Shown here: piece by piece, positions 17,262 through 26,025 of the stretch
Numbering within the stretch: the stretch's first letter is position 1
Layout of the letters: the number at the start of each line of letters is the position of its first letter
Assembly: GCF_024505085.1 (NCBI RefSeq)
Contig: NZ_JANIBC010000001.1
Coordinates: forward strand, 248,001 to 312,000
From: Parvularcula maris
GTDB taxonomy: Bacteria > Pseudomonadota > Alphaproteobacteria > Caulobacterales > Parvularculaceae
Direction: 5' to 3'
Length of the DNA stretch: 64,000 nt
Notes under the pieces: generated by a model
Databases searched by the model: none
What the model was told of the DNA's origin: nothing
What the model saw: the letters and a program-made list of their open reading frames with translations, nothing else
Translations under genes and position numbers: made by a program

Positions 17262-18617
17262 CTACCCATCCTGCAGCACGGGAAACGCTAGGGTCACGCT
17301 GAAGATCGCCACCAGCACGACCACGACACCGACCGCGAAGTTCCGCCTGCGATGTTCCAGATCGTCCTCCGGCTTGGAGAAGGCGAAGACCGCCACCGGC
17401 ACCATCACGGCGTTGATGACCAGGGTGAAGATCATGAAGCTCGTGGTCGGGAAGAGTTCGGCGAAGCTGACATGCTCGCCTGACACGGCCCGCGCGATGA
17501 AGGGCAGGCCCACGGCCAGGTCGATGGAGATGACGATGCCGATGAAGGCCTTGGCGATGTCCTCCGCCGTGTCGATCACGGCACGGACCAGCCGCACGCT
17601 CTTCCGGGTCAGGGCGAAGCCGTACTCGCGGCCCGCGATCAGTCCCAGGAACACCCAGGTGGTGCTCATGGGGATGTCGGATAGCTCCTTGAAGAAGAAG
17701 AGCAGCGAGGCATAGGTGAAGTCGATGATGGTGGCCGAGCGGATGTCCACCACGTTCGTCTTGGTGCGAAGGATGCGCTGCACCGGTCCGCCCGACCAGG
17801 CGAAGGTGATGGCCAGGAACCCTAGGATCAGGGCCATGGCGCCGAAGGCTTGGAGGGCCGAGAGCTCACGCGGCAGAAAGACGAAGATGTTGGCGAAGTC
17901 CTGGATCAGCCAGACCGACCAGAGATAGCCCGTCGTGGTCCACTGAACGATCACCCAGTAGAGGCCGCGGCTCCGCAGCATGGCCGCCGCGACCGCGACC
18001 CCCTCCACCACCACCGAGATGGCGATGCCGGTCCACATGACCCCCTGGTCCTCGATGGTGCCGAACAGGAAGAACTGCGCCGCGAAGAAGCCGCCGCCGA
18101 CGACGGTGATGAGGCCGAAGGGCACGAAGCTCGACAGCTCGGACCCCTCGAACCACTTCTCCAAGGTCCGCCCGATGACCAGCCACAGGCCAAGCCCCAC
18201 GGCGAAGGCGAGGCCGTAGCCGATCAGCGATTTCTCGATCATGGAGCCGAGGCCCCCGATCGTCGCGAAGATCGTCAGCACCATGAAGGAGGTCGACACC
18301 GGGATGCCGAGCCTCGTGATGATCAGGAGCACGAGGGGCGGCAGGGTGTGGTACCAGCGCACGTCGATGGGCGGGTACTTCGCCTCGTTGGTCAGGCGCC
18401 CGAAGGAGGGGTCGCCGCCATTGGCGATCCAGCCATAGGTGAAGGTGAGGAGCAGCACGGCGCCTGCGAAGCCGAAGAGCACCGCCCAGTGCACCTGCCG
18501 GTTCGAGTTGATGAACGTACCAAGGGTCTGCAGCGCGTCGTTGCCGACCACGGCATAGGCCGCGAACGCAAAACCGATGATCGCCCAGATCTCTAAACCC
18601 AGCACAGAACAGCCCAC
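17262..18617 (-). CDS. Divergent PiT-like inorganic phosphate permease
   Basis: A 451-residue polytopic membrane protein with about ten hydrophobic segments. Two motif pairs recall the PiT family: VGNDALQTLGTFINSN near residue 24 resembles GANDVANAFGT, and IPVSTSFMVL and IPMSTTWVFLG resemble the two P-x-STTH-like repeats in each half. Sodium- or proton-coupled phosphate uptake is therefore a plausible role, but the motifs are degenerate and the substrate could differ. The start is GTG 18617, or GTG 18605, with no strong ribosome binding site for either. It stands alone between two repeat-filled gaps. Confidence 0.6.
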   Translation of the reverse strand: MGCSVLGLEIWAIIGFAFAAYAVVGNDALQTLGTFINSNRQVHWAVLFGFAGAVLLLTFTYGWIANGGDPSFGRLTNEAKYPPIDVRWYHTLPPLVLLIITRLGIPVSTSFMVLTIFATIGGLGSMIEKSLIGYGLAFAVGLGLWLVIGRTLEKWFEGSELSSFVPFGLITVVGGGFFAAQFFLFGTIEDQGVMWTGIAISVVVEGVAVAAAMLRSRGLYWVIVQWTTTGYLWSVWLIQDFANIFVFLPRELSALQAFGAMALILGFLAITFAWSGGPVQRILRTKTNVVDIRSATIIDFTYASLLFFFKELSDIPMSTTWVFLGLIAGREYGFALTRKSVRLVRAVIDTAEDIAKAFIGIVISIDLAVGLPFIARAVSGEHVSFAELFPTTSFMIFTLVINAVMVPVAVFAFSKPEDDLEHRRRNFAVGVVVVLVAIFSVTLAFPVLQDG

Positions 18618-18716
18618 CCGTTATCGAAAGACCCGCCGCCCCTACGCATGGGACGCAACGGTTTTGTGACGATGGATCTGCGGTCGCGTGTCGAAAGGGA
18701 GATGGAAGGCTCTCAT

Positions 18717-18838
18717 CTCTCCCTCCGGGAGAGATCGACATCTTTGATGTCGAGTGAGGGCGAGTGATGAGAGAGGCTTTATCCTAAGTACGCCCTCACC
18801 CGAAATCAGTAGATTTCGACCTCTCCCGAGGGAGAGGT
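18717..18838. repeat. Repeat family A, copy 2
   Basis: The left arm (from 18717) reads CTCTCCCTCCGGGAGAGATC and continues through the hairpin GACATC-TTT-GATGTC to GTGAGGGCGAG. The right arm starts CGCCCTCACCCG at 18791 and ends CTCTCCCGAGGGAGAGGT at 18838. Its outer arms match the copies at 1264 and 63202; the unpaired middle differs. Confidence 0.85.
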
Positions 18839-18852
18839 AAGAGCGTAGGTCC

Positions 18853-19383
18853 TCAGCGTTTGACCTTGGGAGCCTTCAGAAACACGTAGAACGCGCCCCG
18901 ACCGCCGTGCTTCTGGTGGGCGGGTTTCACCGAGGCGATGCGGCTGCCGTAGAGGCCGAATTCCATCCCGTCGAGGAAGCGCTTGCGCAGGACCCCGCGG
19001 CCCTCGCTTCCCTCCTTCGAGCCCTTGCCCGTGATGACGAGGAGTACCCGGTGCTTCAGCGTTACGGCTCGGGCGATGAAGGCGGCGGTGGCGCGGTCCG
19101 CCTCGTCCTGCCGCATGCCGTGGAGGTCGAGCACCGCGTCGATCTGAAGGCTGCCCCTGGCCACCCTTCGCTCCCGCCGAGGATCACCGCCGAGAAGGGG
19201 TGAGACGGGAGGCGGTGCAGGCTGTGGCGCGATGCTGCGCAGATCGAGCGGGGCAGGGGGCGGCAGGGGGGTATCGGGCACTTTTGGCGGCACCGGCTTC
19301 AACGGTGCCATCGGCGAGACCGAGCGCGCCACGTGGTTCCAAAGCCTCTTCTCCTCCGGGCTCAGCTCGCGGCGCCTCTTCAT
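18853..19383 (-). CDS. Smr domain protein
   Basis: This 176-residue protein has a charged, proline-rich N-terminal third and a C-terminal Smr (small MutS-related) domain. The domain shows VLDLHGM near residue 85, LLVITGKGSK and the glycine-rich end PAHQKHGGRGAFYVFLK. Smr domains are nicking endonucleases, and some act on collided ribosomes or mRNA. The alphaproteobacterial stand-alone form has no assigned role. Its ATG overlaps the mltA stop as ATGA, so tim44, mltA and smr form one operon. That order is conserved in the class. Confidence 0.88.
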   Translation of the reverse strand: MKRRRELSPEEKRLWNHVARSVSPMAPLKPVPPKVPDTPLPPPAPLDLRSIAPQPAPPPVSPLLGGDPRRERRVARGSLQIDAVLDLHGMRQDEADRATAAFIARAVTLKHRVLLVITGKGSKEGSEGRGVLRKRFLDGMEFGLYGSRIASVKPAHQKHGGRGAFYVFLKAPKVKR

Positions 19384-20510
19384 GCGCCTGGGGCGGCGTC
19401 GCCGGGCAGACGGGCGGTCTTGGGCAGGAGCACGTAGAGGTTGGCTTCGAGCTTGAGGCGGCCAGCCACCTCGCCAGCCTCGTCGCCTCGGCCTAAAAAG
19501 AGGTCGGCTCGGTTCTCCCCGCGAATGGCCCCGCCCGTGTCCTGGGCGGCGGCGAGCCCGGTGAAGCCGAGCTCCTCGCTCTCTCCTGCAATATAGATCA
19601 GCGTGCCCAGGGGCGTCACCGTCCGGTCCACCGCCACCGAGGCGAGGGGGGTGAGGGGGACGCCTGCCGTGCCCAGGGGACCCTCGTCATCCTCGGCCTC
19701 GCCGCGGTCGGTGAAGAACACATAGGAGGGGTTCGTCGCCCGGACCCTTGCCGCGTCCTCGGCGCTGGCGGCTTCCAGCCAGGCCCTGATCGACTGCATG
19801 GTAACTTCTTCGAGGGGCATGGCGCCCTCCTCGACCAGGGTCTTGCCGATGGCCTTGTAGGGGTGGCCGTTCTGGGCGGCGTAGCCGATGCGCCGCTCCT
19901 CGCCCGCGAAGTCGAGAACACCGGAGCCTTGGATCTGCAGGAAGAAGAGGTCGTCGGGCTGCATGTAGCCGAGCACCTCGATCTCCTCGGGCGGCGCAGC
20001 TTCCAGGGCCGCGCGGTCGTCATAGGGTACGAGCCGCCCGCCCTTGACCCGGCCTGCGATGCGGCGGCCTTTGAGGTCGTCGCGGAAGCTGCCAAGATCG
20101 ACGCTGACCAGGTCCTCGGGCGCGGCGAGTACGGGTGCGGTGTAGATGCCCTCCGGCTCGGCGCGGGCCGCGAAGACGGGCTCGTAATAGCCGGTGACCA
20201 GGCCCTTTCCATCGCCCACGCGCACGGCGACGAAGTGGTCCTCGACGAACCGGCGAGCGTCAGCTTCCTGCGCAACAGAAGGCGCCTCCGCGCAAGGCTC
20301 AGCGAAGTCCTCCGCTCTTCCGAGGGGCAGGTCGTCGCGCCCCAGCCAGCGGCAGCTCGAAGCGAACGCCCTCACGGCAGGCAGTATCTCCGCCTCAGCG
20401 AAACCAGGAAGCTCGCTCAAGCTCACCCGCTCGTAGCGGCTCTCGTCCTCGACAGGCGGCGAACAGGCGGCGGCGATCAGAAGACCGGTCAGGGCGAGAA
20501 CACGGCGCAT
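19380..20510 (-). CDS. mltA: Membrane-bound lytic murein transglycosylase A
   Basis: A 376-residue protein with a short hydrophobic leader (MRRVLALTGLLIAAACS) whose Cys may be lipidated, although the lipobox is weak. The MltA barrel shows VTGYYEPVFAA, GYMQPDDLFFLQIQGSG and NPSYVFF. The C-terminal 3D-type domain ends around FLGRGDEA and contains TAAQDTGGAI-like residues with the catalytic Asp. It cleaves the MurNAc-GlcNAc bond to form 1,6-anhydroMurNAc. I start at ATG 20510, which has GGGAG 5 bp upstream; the longer frame starts at a TTG. It is 17 bp from tim44 and overlaps smr. Confidence 0.93.
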   Translation of the reverse strand: MRRVLALTGLLIAAACSPPVEDESRYERVSLSELPGFAEAEILPAVRAFASSCRWLGRDDLPLGRAEDFAEPCAEAPSVAQEADARRFVEDHFVAVRVGDGKGLVTGYYEPVFAARAEPEGIYTAPVLAAPEDLVSVDLGSFRDDLKGRRIAGRVKGGRLVPYDDRAALEAAPPEEIEVLGYMQPDDLFFLQIQGSGVLDFAGEERRIGYAAQNGHPYKAIGKTLVEEGAMPLEEVTMQSIRAWLEAASAEDAARVRATNPSYVFFTDRGEAEDDEGPLGTAGVPLTPLASVAVDRTVTPLGTLIYIAGESEELGFTGLAAAQDTGGAIRGENRADLFLGRGDEAGEVAGRLKLEANLYVLLPKTARLPGDAAPGA

Positions 20511-20527
20511 GGCGGCTCCCGGTGGGC

Positions 20528-21166
20528 TCAAGCGGCGGAGGTGGCGACCAGGGTCCAGTTGGGATCGTTGGTGTCGATGGGCCTGGTGAAGGTCCAGGTA
20601 TCGACCACGGTGACCACCTGCTCGGGATTACCCTCGACCACCTCGCCGGCCTCGTTCCGCACGGCGCGGACCTGCTCGGAGCGGAAGCGCACCTCGGCGC
20701 TCAGATGCTCGCTCTCGCGGACCACGGTCATCACCTCGGGCTGCTCGGCGCCGACAAAGGTGAAGTCGACCTTCTGGCCTGCCTGCTGCCGCCCATCGAT
20801 GGCGACCTCGAAGCTGTGAATGACATCCGGGGCCACGAAGCCGCGCACATCGCCGAGGTCGCCCGAGGCATAGGCCTCGACCACCATCTCATAGGCGGCC
20901 TTGGCGCCTTCGAGGAAAGGCTTGGGCTCGAAATCGGCCACATGCTCGCGCGCCTCCTTGGCCCAGAGGGGCAGCTTCTCCACCGGGGTGAGGTTGCTCT
21001 GGGCAGGGGCGGCGTTCGCCTCGATCTCGTCGGCGGTGGGGACGGGACGCAGGATGGGCCGGTCGGCCTCGTCGGGCTCGTGCCCGCCCCTGGTGCCCAG
21101 CACGTTGAACAGGCGGTAGCTCAGAAACAAAGCCAGGGCCGCGAAGATGATAAGCGACAGATCCAT
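20528..21166 (-). CDS. Tim44/TimA domain protein
   Basis: This 212-residue protein starts with one membrane helix (MDLSLIIFAALALFLSYRLF). An acidic linker follows, then a Tim44-like C-terminal domain (FLEGAKAAYEMVVEAYASGDL, RGFVAPDVIHSFEVAI and VVTVVDTWTFTR). Bacterial homologues of mitochondrial Tim44 sit at the inner membrane next to mltA and smr. They have been linked to protein translocation by homology, but their activity is not established. It lies head to head with fxsA and secB, so genes with protein-export themes are grouped here. Confidence 0.85.
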   Translation of the reverse strand: MDLSLIIFAALALFLSYRLFNVLGTRGGHEPDEADRPILRPVPTADEIEANAAPAQSNLTPVEKLPLWAKEAREHVADFEPKPFLEGAKAAYEMVVEAYASGDLGDVRGFVAPDVIHSFEVAIDGRQQAGQKVDFTFVGAEQPEVMTVVRESEHLSAEVRFRSEQVRAVRNEAGEVVEGNPEQVVTVVDTWTFTRPIDTNDPNWTLVATSAA

Positions 21167-21352
21167 GGATTACCCTTCGGTCTCGGCGGCCCACTGCCAC
21201 AACGGAACACCCGAAGACCAGCAGCGGTTGCTCCTTAGTTAGGCAGCACATACAGCCCTGCCAGATGAACCCTCGTGGCGGTCTTTGCAACGGCGGCCAG
21301 ACATCCCACTTGGTAAGGCCGTGCTACCCTACGAAGAGAGTGTGACCTGCCT

Positions 21353-21757
21353 GTGGCCTTGATCCTGTTTTTTCTTCTCATCGTGATGCCGATCGTCGAG
21401 ATCTTCCTCCTGATCCAGGGGGCGATCGCCTTCGGCGTGGTGCCGGTGATCCTCCTGACCATCGGCACGGCCGCGCTAGGCACGTTCCTGATCAAGCGGC
21501 AGGGGCTGAAGGCGCTGCAGGAGCTGCGCGCCGATATGGGGGAGGGCCGCCCGCCTGTCGGCTCGGTGGTGGACGGCGCGGCGCTTCTGGTTGCGGCGCC
21601 GCTTCTGATGACGCCCGGTTTCGTCACCGACGGTTTCGGCTTTCTGCTTCTCGTCCCCTTCGTCCGGCGGGAGGCGGCCAGGATGGCGCTGCGGCGACTG
21701 AAGAAGATGCACGCCAACGGGCAGGTCGTCATCCACACTCGGCGCGGCGGTTTCTGA
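21353..21757 (+). CDS. fxsA: FxsA family membrane protein
   Basis: A 134-residue protein matching FxsA: MALILFFLLIVMPIVEIFLL, then two further hydrophobic segments (VVPVILLTIGTAALGTFLI and LLMTPGFVTDGFGFLLLVP) and a basic cytoplasmic tail. FxsA overproduction relieves F-plasmid exclusion of phage T7 in E. coli, and its normal role is unknown. The start is GTG 21353. A GGAAC-N17-GGTT pattern at 21204-21229 could be an EcfG-type promoter (weak). secB follows 79 bp later on the same strand. Confidence 0.88.
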   Translation: MALILFFLLIVMPIVEIFLLIQGAIAFGVVPVILLTIGTAALGTFLIKRQGLKALQELRADMGEGRPPVGSVVDGAALLVAAPLLMTPGFVTDGFGFLLLVPFVRREAARMALRRLKKMHANGQVVIHTRRGGF

Positions 21758-21836
21758 GCCCTCTAAGCATTGCAGGAGGGCTGCCCCCCGTGTAGCCCGG
21801 CGCCTTCTTTTCAGCTTCCCAAAGAAGGCCCGCCCC

Positions 21837-22349
21837 ATGTCCGACACGCCGCAAGAGCCGCAGAACCCCGAAGCCCCCGTCCAAGGAGAGGGCGGTCAGC
21901 CGATGATGCGGGTCCTGACCCAGTACCTGAAGGACCTCTCCTTCGAGAGCCCCGCCGCGCCCCAGAGCCTCGCCGCGGGGGCCACGAGCCCAAACATGGA
22001 GGTCGCCGTCGACGTCAACGCCCGCGCGCTGGGCGAGAACCGCTACGAGGTGGAGCTCTCCTGCTCGGCGACGGCGCGCCGCGAGGGCAACATCATCTAT
22101 GTCTGCGAGGCGAACTACGCAGGCCTCTTCCAGATCGAGAACGTGCCCCAGGAGCGCATGGAGCCGGTGCTCCTGGTGGACGCGCCCTACATGCTGTTTC
22201 CGTTCGTGCGTCAGGTCGTGGCCCAGTCCACCCGTGACGGGGGCTTCCTGCCGCTGCTCCTCGAGCCTCTCGACTTCATGGGCATGTACCAGCAGCAGCG
22301 CGCTGCCGCGGCCCAGCAGGGCGGTCAGGCACCCATCGCCGACGCCTGA
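21837..22349 (+). CDS. secB: Protein-export chaperone SecB
   Basis: A 170-residue SecB. Recognisable segments are VLTQYLKDLSFESP near the N-terminus, VEVAVDVNARAL-like strands, VCEANYAGLFQIENV and the late LLVDAPYMLFPFVRQVVAQSTRDGGFLPLLLEPLDF. The tetrameric chaperone keeps precursors unfolded and hands them to SecA. The N-terminal acidic extension (MSDTPQEPQNPEA) is typical of alphaproteobacterial SecB. It is downstream of fxsA and divergent from the tim44 operon. A palindromic repeat follows the stop. Confidence 0.96.
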   Translation: MSDTPQEPQNPEAPVQGEGGQPMMRVLTQYLKDLSFESPAAPQSLAAGATSPNMEVAVDVNARALGENRYEVELSCSATARREGNIIYVCEANYAGLFQIENVPQERMEPVLLVDAPYMLFPFVRQVVAQSTRDGGFLPLLLEPLDFMGMYQQQRAAAAQQGGQAPIADA

Positions 22350-22371
22350 AGTCGTAACTTCTACCGACGCC

Positions 22372-22469
22372 TTCCCACGGTCCGCAGAGCGGATCCGTGG
22401 GACCCATCAGCTGAGGCGGGTAGATCATACTGACGATGGAAGATGGATCCCACGGACAAGCCGTGGGAA
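22372..22469. repeat. Repeat family E (98-bp palindromic unit)
   Basis: The outer arms TTCCCACGG (22372-22380) and CCGTGGGAA (22461-22469) are perfect. Inner arms GATCCGTGGGACCCAT and ATGGATCCCACGGAC pair imperfectly. The design parallels family B but the sequence differs. It fills the gap between convergent secB and the kinase-like gene. Confidence 0.75.
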
Positions 22470-22527
22470 AGCGCTCTTGGACCGGAATAGCTTCTCTGGG
22501 AGACTGCCGTCCCGAAGAAAACTCCCT

Positions 22528-23418
22528 TCAGTCCGCCGTCTTCGCGTTGGCGACGCCCTTGGCCTTGTTGAGGATGGCGCAGAGCATCTTGTCCTGGGGC
22601 ACGAGCGAGGCGGCCTCTTCGATCTCCGGGAAGGTGCTCTGACCGGCCTCGGCCACCATCACCACGCCGTCGAGTTGAGGCATGATGGTCATCACGTCGT
22701 CCGTGCCGAGGATCGGCGGCAGGTTGAGGATGACCACGGTCTCGTCGGCCACCTCCTTGAACGCCTTCAGCGCGTGGTTGAGGCGGGCGGAGGCCAGAAG
22801 CTCGGCGCTCTGCGAGGTAGCACGGTCCGACAGGAACAGCAGCAGATTGCTGGCGGGGACGCGGGTCAGATAGTCATCGACCCGGCCTTCGCCGCGGAAG
22901 AAACCGATCCCCGAGCGGAAGTCGCGGGCGTCGAGGTAGCCTGCCAGTAGAGGCCGCTGCAGGTTGAGATCGGCCAGCACCACGGTCTGCTCGGCCCTGC
23001 GCGCGCAGGCACGGGCGAGGTGGATGGAGCTCACCGTCTTGCCGTTGCGGGCGGTCGGGGAGGTCACACCGACGACCTTGCCGCCCTTCTCGGAGAGGCG
23101 CTGCAGCACGTTGGTCCGCACGATGCGGAAGGCGCTGTCGAAGGCGGTACGCTGGCCGGGACCCATGCCGAAGCGCTCTTCGAAACGGGCGAAGTCGGCG
23201 TCGGAGACACGGAACCGCGACAGGTCGCGGTCGCGGTCGCTGGCCCGGCGCTGGGGTTTGACGGCGCTGAACCCCTCCGATGTCACCACCTCGGCCGTGC
23301 GACCGGCAACGGGCCGCTCCTTGGCGAAGGGGGCGTTGAGGGCGCCGAAATCGGGACGCGCGACCTTGGCGAGCGCGTCCTCGAGAGGGCTCGAGCTGCC
23401 GGAAGAATTATCAGTCAT
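22528..23418 (-). CDS. CpsD/CapB-like tyrosine-kinase family ATPase
   Basis: A 296-residue cytoplasmic P-loop protein of the BY-kinase type. The Walker A region is SPTARNGKT (residues 120-128). The A' motif reads VVLADLNLQRP, and a later hydrophobic strand with Asp (LPPILGTDDVM) fits Walker B. The first 95 residues are charged and disordered-looking. I see no C-terminal tyrosine cluster, so autophosphorylation of the usual tail is doubtful. Partner Wzz-type protein genes normally sit next to it, as here (23462). Role: control of exopolysaccharide or capsule chain polymerisation and export. No glycosyltransferases are adjacent. Confidence 0.8.
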   Translation of the reverse strand: MTDNSSGSSSPLEDALAKVARPDFGALNAPFAKERPVAGRTAEVVTSEGFSAVKPQRRASDRDRDLSRFRVSDADFARFEERFGMGPGQRTAFDSAFRIVRTNVLQRLSEKGGKVVGVTSPTARNGKTVSSIHLARACARRAEQTVVLADLNLQRPLLAGYLDARDFRSGIGFFRGEGRVDDYLTRVPASNLLLFLSDRATSQSAELLASARLNHALKAFKEVADETVVILNLPPILGTDDVMTIMPQLDGVVMVAEAGQSTFPEIEEAASLVPQDKMLCAILNKAKGVANAKTAD

Positions 23419-23461
23419 GAACTACCACCTCACCGGCAAGTGCAACCGGCTCCTACGCTCA

Positions 23462-25093
23462 CTATAACAGAACTCTGTAAGCAATATACCCGCAAAGCGC
23501 CGCCAAAAGCACCGAAACGAGGACCAACGCGATCATCACGGTGCGCCGGAACTTCTGTTCTTCTTCGTCGACGATCTCGGGGACTTCGACCACGGTGACA
23601 CCGGGCAGCGAAAGCCCCATCTGGCGACCGCTATCCACCTTGGGCATCAGCAGCACCGGCAGGAGGCCGATGGCGGCGGCGAGGCCTCCAGAGGCGCCGG
23701 CCAGCATAATGGCCACCGCCGGCTTGTCGGGCGCGGTGGGGGTATCGGGAAGGACGGCCGATTCGAGGATCTCGACACGCTCCGCCTTCTGCTGGGCCTC
23801 CAGGCTCTCCGACTGCTCTGCCGTGGCCAGTTTCCCTTGGGTGCGTTCGAGAAGCCTGAGAATGCGCTCCTCCTCGGTTTCGAGGACGTCGAGCCGCGCT
23901 GCGACGCGGGGCATGCGGGCGATCCGGTCCTCCGCCTCGTCGAGTTCGGTGCGCAGCTCTTCCAGCCGCGCCTCGTCGCTTTCGATCCGCTGCATGAGCT
24001 GCTGTTCGTTGGTCTCGAACTGGAGCCTGGCGAGGGAGGACTGACCGCCCTGGGCGCGGGCGTCGGCAAGCTGCGCGCGCAGATCCTGACGGCGCTCTTC
24101 GAGTTCCGCCCGTTGGCTGTCGCTGAGGTCGTCGCTCCGCAACCGGGTGTTGAGGCCGCTGATGAGCGACTGCGAGCGCCTTTCGAAGGCCCTCGGGTCG
24201 AGGCGGGCTTCGAGCTCCAGCACCTCGCCGGTCAGGGCGATCACGCCGGGATAGGTCTCGGTGAACTGGCTCTTGAGAGAGAGAAGCTGGCGGCGCTTCT
24301 CGTTCAGGGTCACCCGCTCCAGATCGCTGCGCTCATTGGCGTCGATGATCAGCGGCTGCTGCACCCGCATCAAAGCGAGGCTCTGATTGCTGCTCTCGAC
24401 GCGCTCTTCGAGGCGCTGCATCTCGTCCCGAAGCCGCTCATAGACCGACTGGTTGTAGCTCAGGCTCTCCGGGGTGAGGCCGGCATTCTCGTTGCGGACA
24501 TCGGCGATCTCGCGGCGGATGTCGTCCAGGCGGCGCTGCTGATCGCGGGCCTCGGTGCGGAAGAACTCGGCGGTGCCTTCCGCCGCTTCGATCCTCGCCT
24601 CGACGTTCTCGGCCAGGAAGTCAGTCACCACCTGGTTGGCGACCCGGAAGGCCGTCTGGGGGTTCTCGTGCACGAAGCCGATCTCGAAGGTGATGGTGCT
24701 CGGCTCGTCGCTGCGCCTGCGGCGGTTGTCGATCTTCTCGATGGAGATGCGGATGTCGTCGCGGACATCGACCACCTGTGCGGAGAACGGCTTTTTGCTG
24801 TCCCGGTCGAAGAGGTCGAACTTCCGGGCCAGCTCCACCACATTGTCCCGCGCCCTGATCTCGGCCTTGATCGTTTCGAGCCGGTCCTGGGCGATGGCCT
24901 GAACCGCGGAAGGGACGAGGTCCTGGGACACCTGCTGATCGGTGACGATGAGGAGCGCCCTGGAATGGTAGCGCTCGGGAATGGTGCCCAGCACGACGAG
25001 CCCGATCGTCAGAGCGACCAGAAACGGGATGAGCATCCAGAAGAAGCGGCGCAAGCCGATCCTGATGAAGTCGCCGATGTCGTAGCGTTCCAT
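23462..25093 (-). CDS. Wzz/GumC-type polysaccharide chain-length determinant
   Basis: This 543-residue protein has membrane helices at both ends (FFWMLIPFLVALTIGLVVLG and a C-terminal MIALVLVSVLLAALCGYIAY). Between them lies a long periplasmic coiled coil with many Glu/Arg/Leu heptads. The N-terminal Wzz domain includes YHSRALLIV. A proline-rich motif before the last helix (VLPDTPTAPDKPAVAIML) is characteristic of the polysaccharide co-polymerase family. It sets polymer length and recruits the tyrosine kinase encoded 43 bp downstream. ATG 25093 is preferred over GTG 25105; the ribosome binding site does not decide between them. Confidence 0.85.
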   Translation of the reverse strand: MERYDIGDFIRIGLRRFFWMLIPFLVALTIGLVVLGTIPERYHSRALLIVTDQQVSQDLVPSAVQAIAQDRLETIKAEIRARDNVVELARKFDLFDRDSKKPFSAQVVDVRDDIRISIEKIDNRRRRSDEPSTITFEIGFVHENPQTAFRVANQVVTDFLAENVEARIEAAEGTAEFFRTEARDQQRRLDDIRREIADVRNENAGLTPESLSYNQSVYERLRDEMQRLEERVESSNQSLALMRVQQPLIIDANERSDLERVTLNEKRRQLLSLKSQFTETYPGVIALTGEVLELEARLDPRAFERRSQSLISGLNTRLRSDDLSDSQRAELEERRQDLRAQLADARAQGGQSSLARLQFETNEQQLMQRIESDEARLEELRTELDEAEDRIARMPRVAARLDVLETEEERILRLLERTQGKLATAEQSESLEAQQKAERVEILESAVLPDTPTAPDKPAVAIMLAGASGGLAAAIGLLPVLLMPKVDSGRQMGLSLPGVTVVEVPEIVDEEEQKFRRTVMIALVLVSVLLAALCGYIAYRVLL

Positions 25094-25328
25094 GTCCACC
25101 TGCACCTTACTGGGTCTCTAGCCCGAACCATGCAGCACCCGTGCCATCCATGGTTGTCCCGCCAGCCCAAACGCGAAAGCACGCCTAGCCGCAGACGCAT
25201 GAAGGTCGCGTCTACGGCCAGCCGGTCTTCTATACTCGAGAACTATGTAGAGGCGTAGCCGGAGTGGCGAGAACTTAGCTCTGCGGCTTTACCATACTCA
25301 CAGAAACGTGAACTCGGTCGCGCCCTCG

Positions 25329-25958
25329 CTAGCGGATGCGGACCGAGCCGCCGCTCGATGTCTTCGTGTCGACCTTGTCCGGGTCGCCGCCCACCTGGAC
25401 CGAGCCGCCGCTGGAGGCTCTGGCCTTGATGCGGTCGGTGGTGTGAACCCGCACCGAGGCGCCGCTGGAGACGCTGGCCTCGCCGCTGTCGCAGACGAGG
25501 TTGCCCGCGTTGAGATCGGCACCGGACGATGCGCCCGCCTCCACTTGGTCACAGGTGCCCTCGATCTCGAGGTTGGCGCCGGAGCTGGCCTTCAGCTCGA
25601 TACTGCCGCCGGAGACCCCTTCCACGCGAAGCTCGGAGCCCGACGAGGCGGACCCGTCCTCGAACTCGGGCATGGTCACCGTGAAGTTGAGCCTGTTGCG
25701 GCTGCCGAGCCTGATGCCGCGGCTGCGCTCCCTGGAGAGGACCAGCGTGTCGCCATCCATCCGCACCACGGCCTCGTCGGTATCACCGTTGGTCTCGAGG
25801 GTGATCGAGTAGTCCGAACCGACGGTGACCTCGACATAGACACCGGCGCTGGAGGACACGCTGTCGAAGCCGGAGAGATCGTAGCTCTTCGTCTCCGCCG
25901 AGGCGGTGCCTCCTGCGAGGGCCACGGCGGCTACGGTGGTAAGTGCGGTGCGGAACAT
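25329..25958 (-). CDS. Secreted DUF2807 (GIN head domain) protein
   Basis: A 209-residue protein with a signal peptide (MFRTALTTVAAVALAGGTASA). It is a parallel beta-helix-like domain of the DUF2807 'putative auto-transporter adhesin, head GIN' type. SSG[AGS] tracts recur at each turn (SSAG, ASSGSE, ASSGAN, ASSGAD, VSSGAS, ASSGGS, TSSGGS). The two Cys in GTCDQ and LVCDSG could form a disulfide. Family members are secreted or surface proteins without a known ligand. A second, larger repeat protein of similar design is encoded at 62015. It stands alone between the chain-length gene and the baeRF gene. Confidence 0.8.
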   Translation of the reverse strand: MFRTALTTVAAVALAGGTASAETKSYDLSGFDSVSSSAGVYVEVTVGSDYSITLETNGDTDEAVVRMDGDTLVLSRERSRGIRLGSRNRLNFTVTMPEFEDGSASSGSELRVEGVSGGSIELKASSGANLEIEGTCDQVEAGASSGADLNAGNLVCDSGEASVSSGASVRVHTTDRIKARASSGGSVQVGGDPDKVDTKTSSGGSVRIR

Positions 25959-26025
25959 GAACGGCCTCCCTTATCGTTATGTAAGAGGGTGGTGGTCCAT
26001 GTGCCGCAGTTCAAGAGATGTCCTG

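Noticed and set aside
17850-18596. 248-codon open frame on the + strand within the PiT-like gene
   Set aside because: Antisense to a membrane protein; its Asp/His/Arg-rich make-up is the complement of hydrophobic codons.
25094-25328. Possible small gene between the GIN protein and the chain-length gene
   Set aside because: No frame in this 235-bp gap has a good ribosome binding site or protein-like composition; it is more likely promoter DNA.
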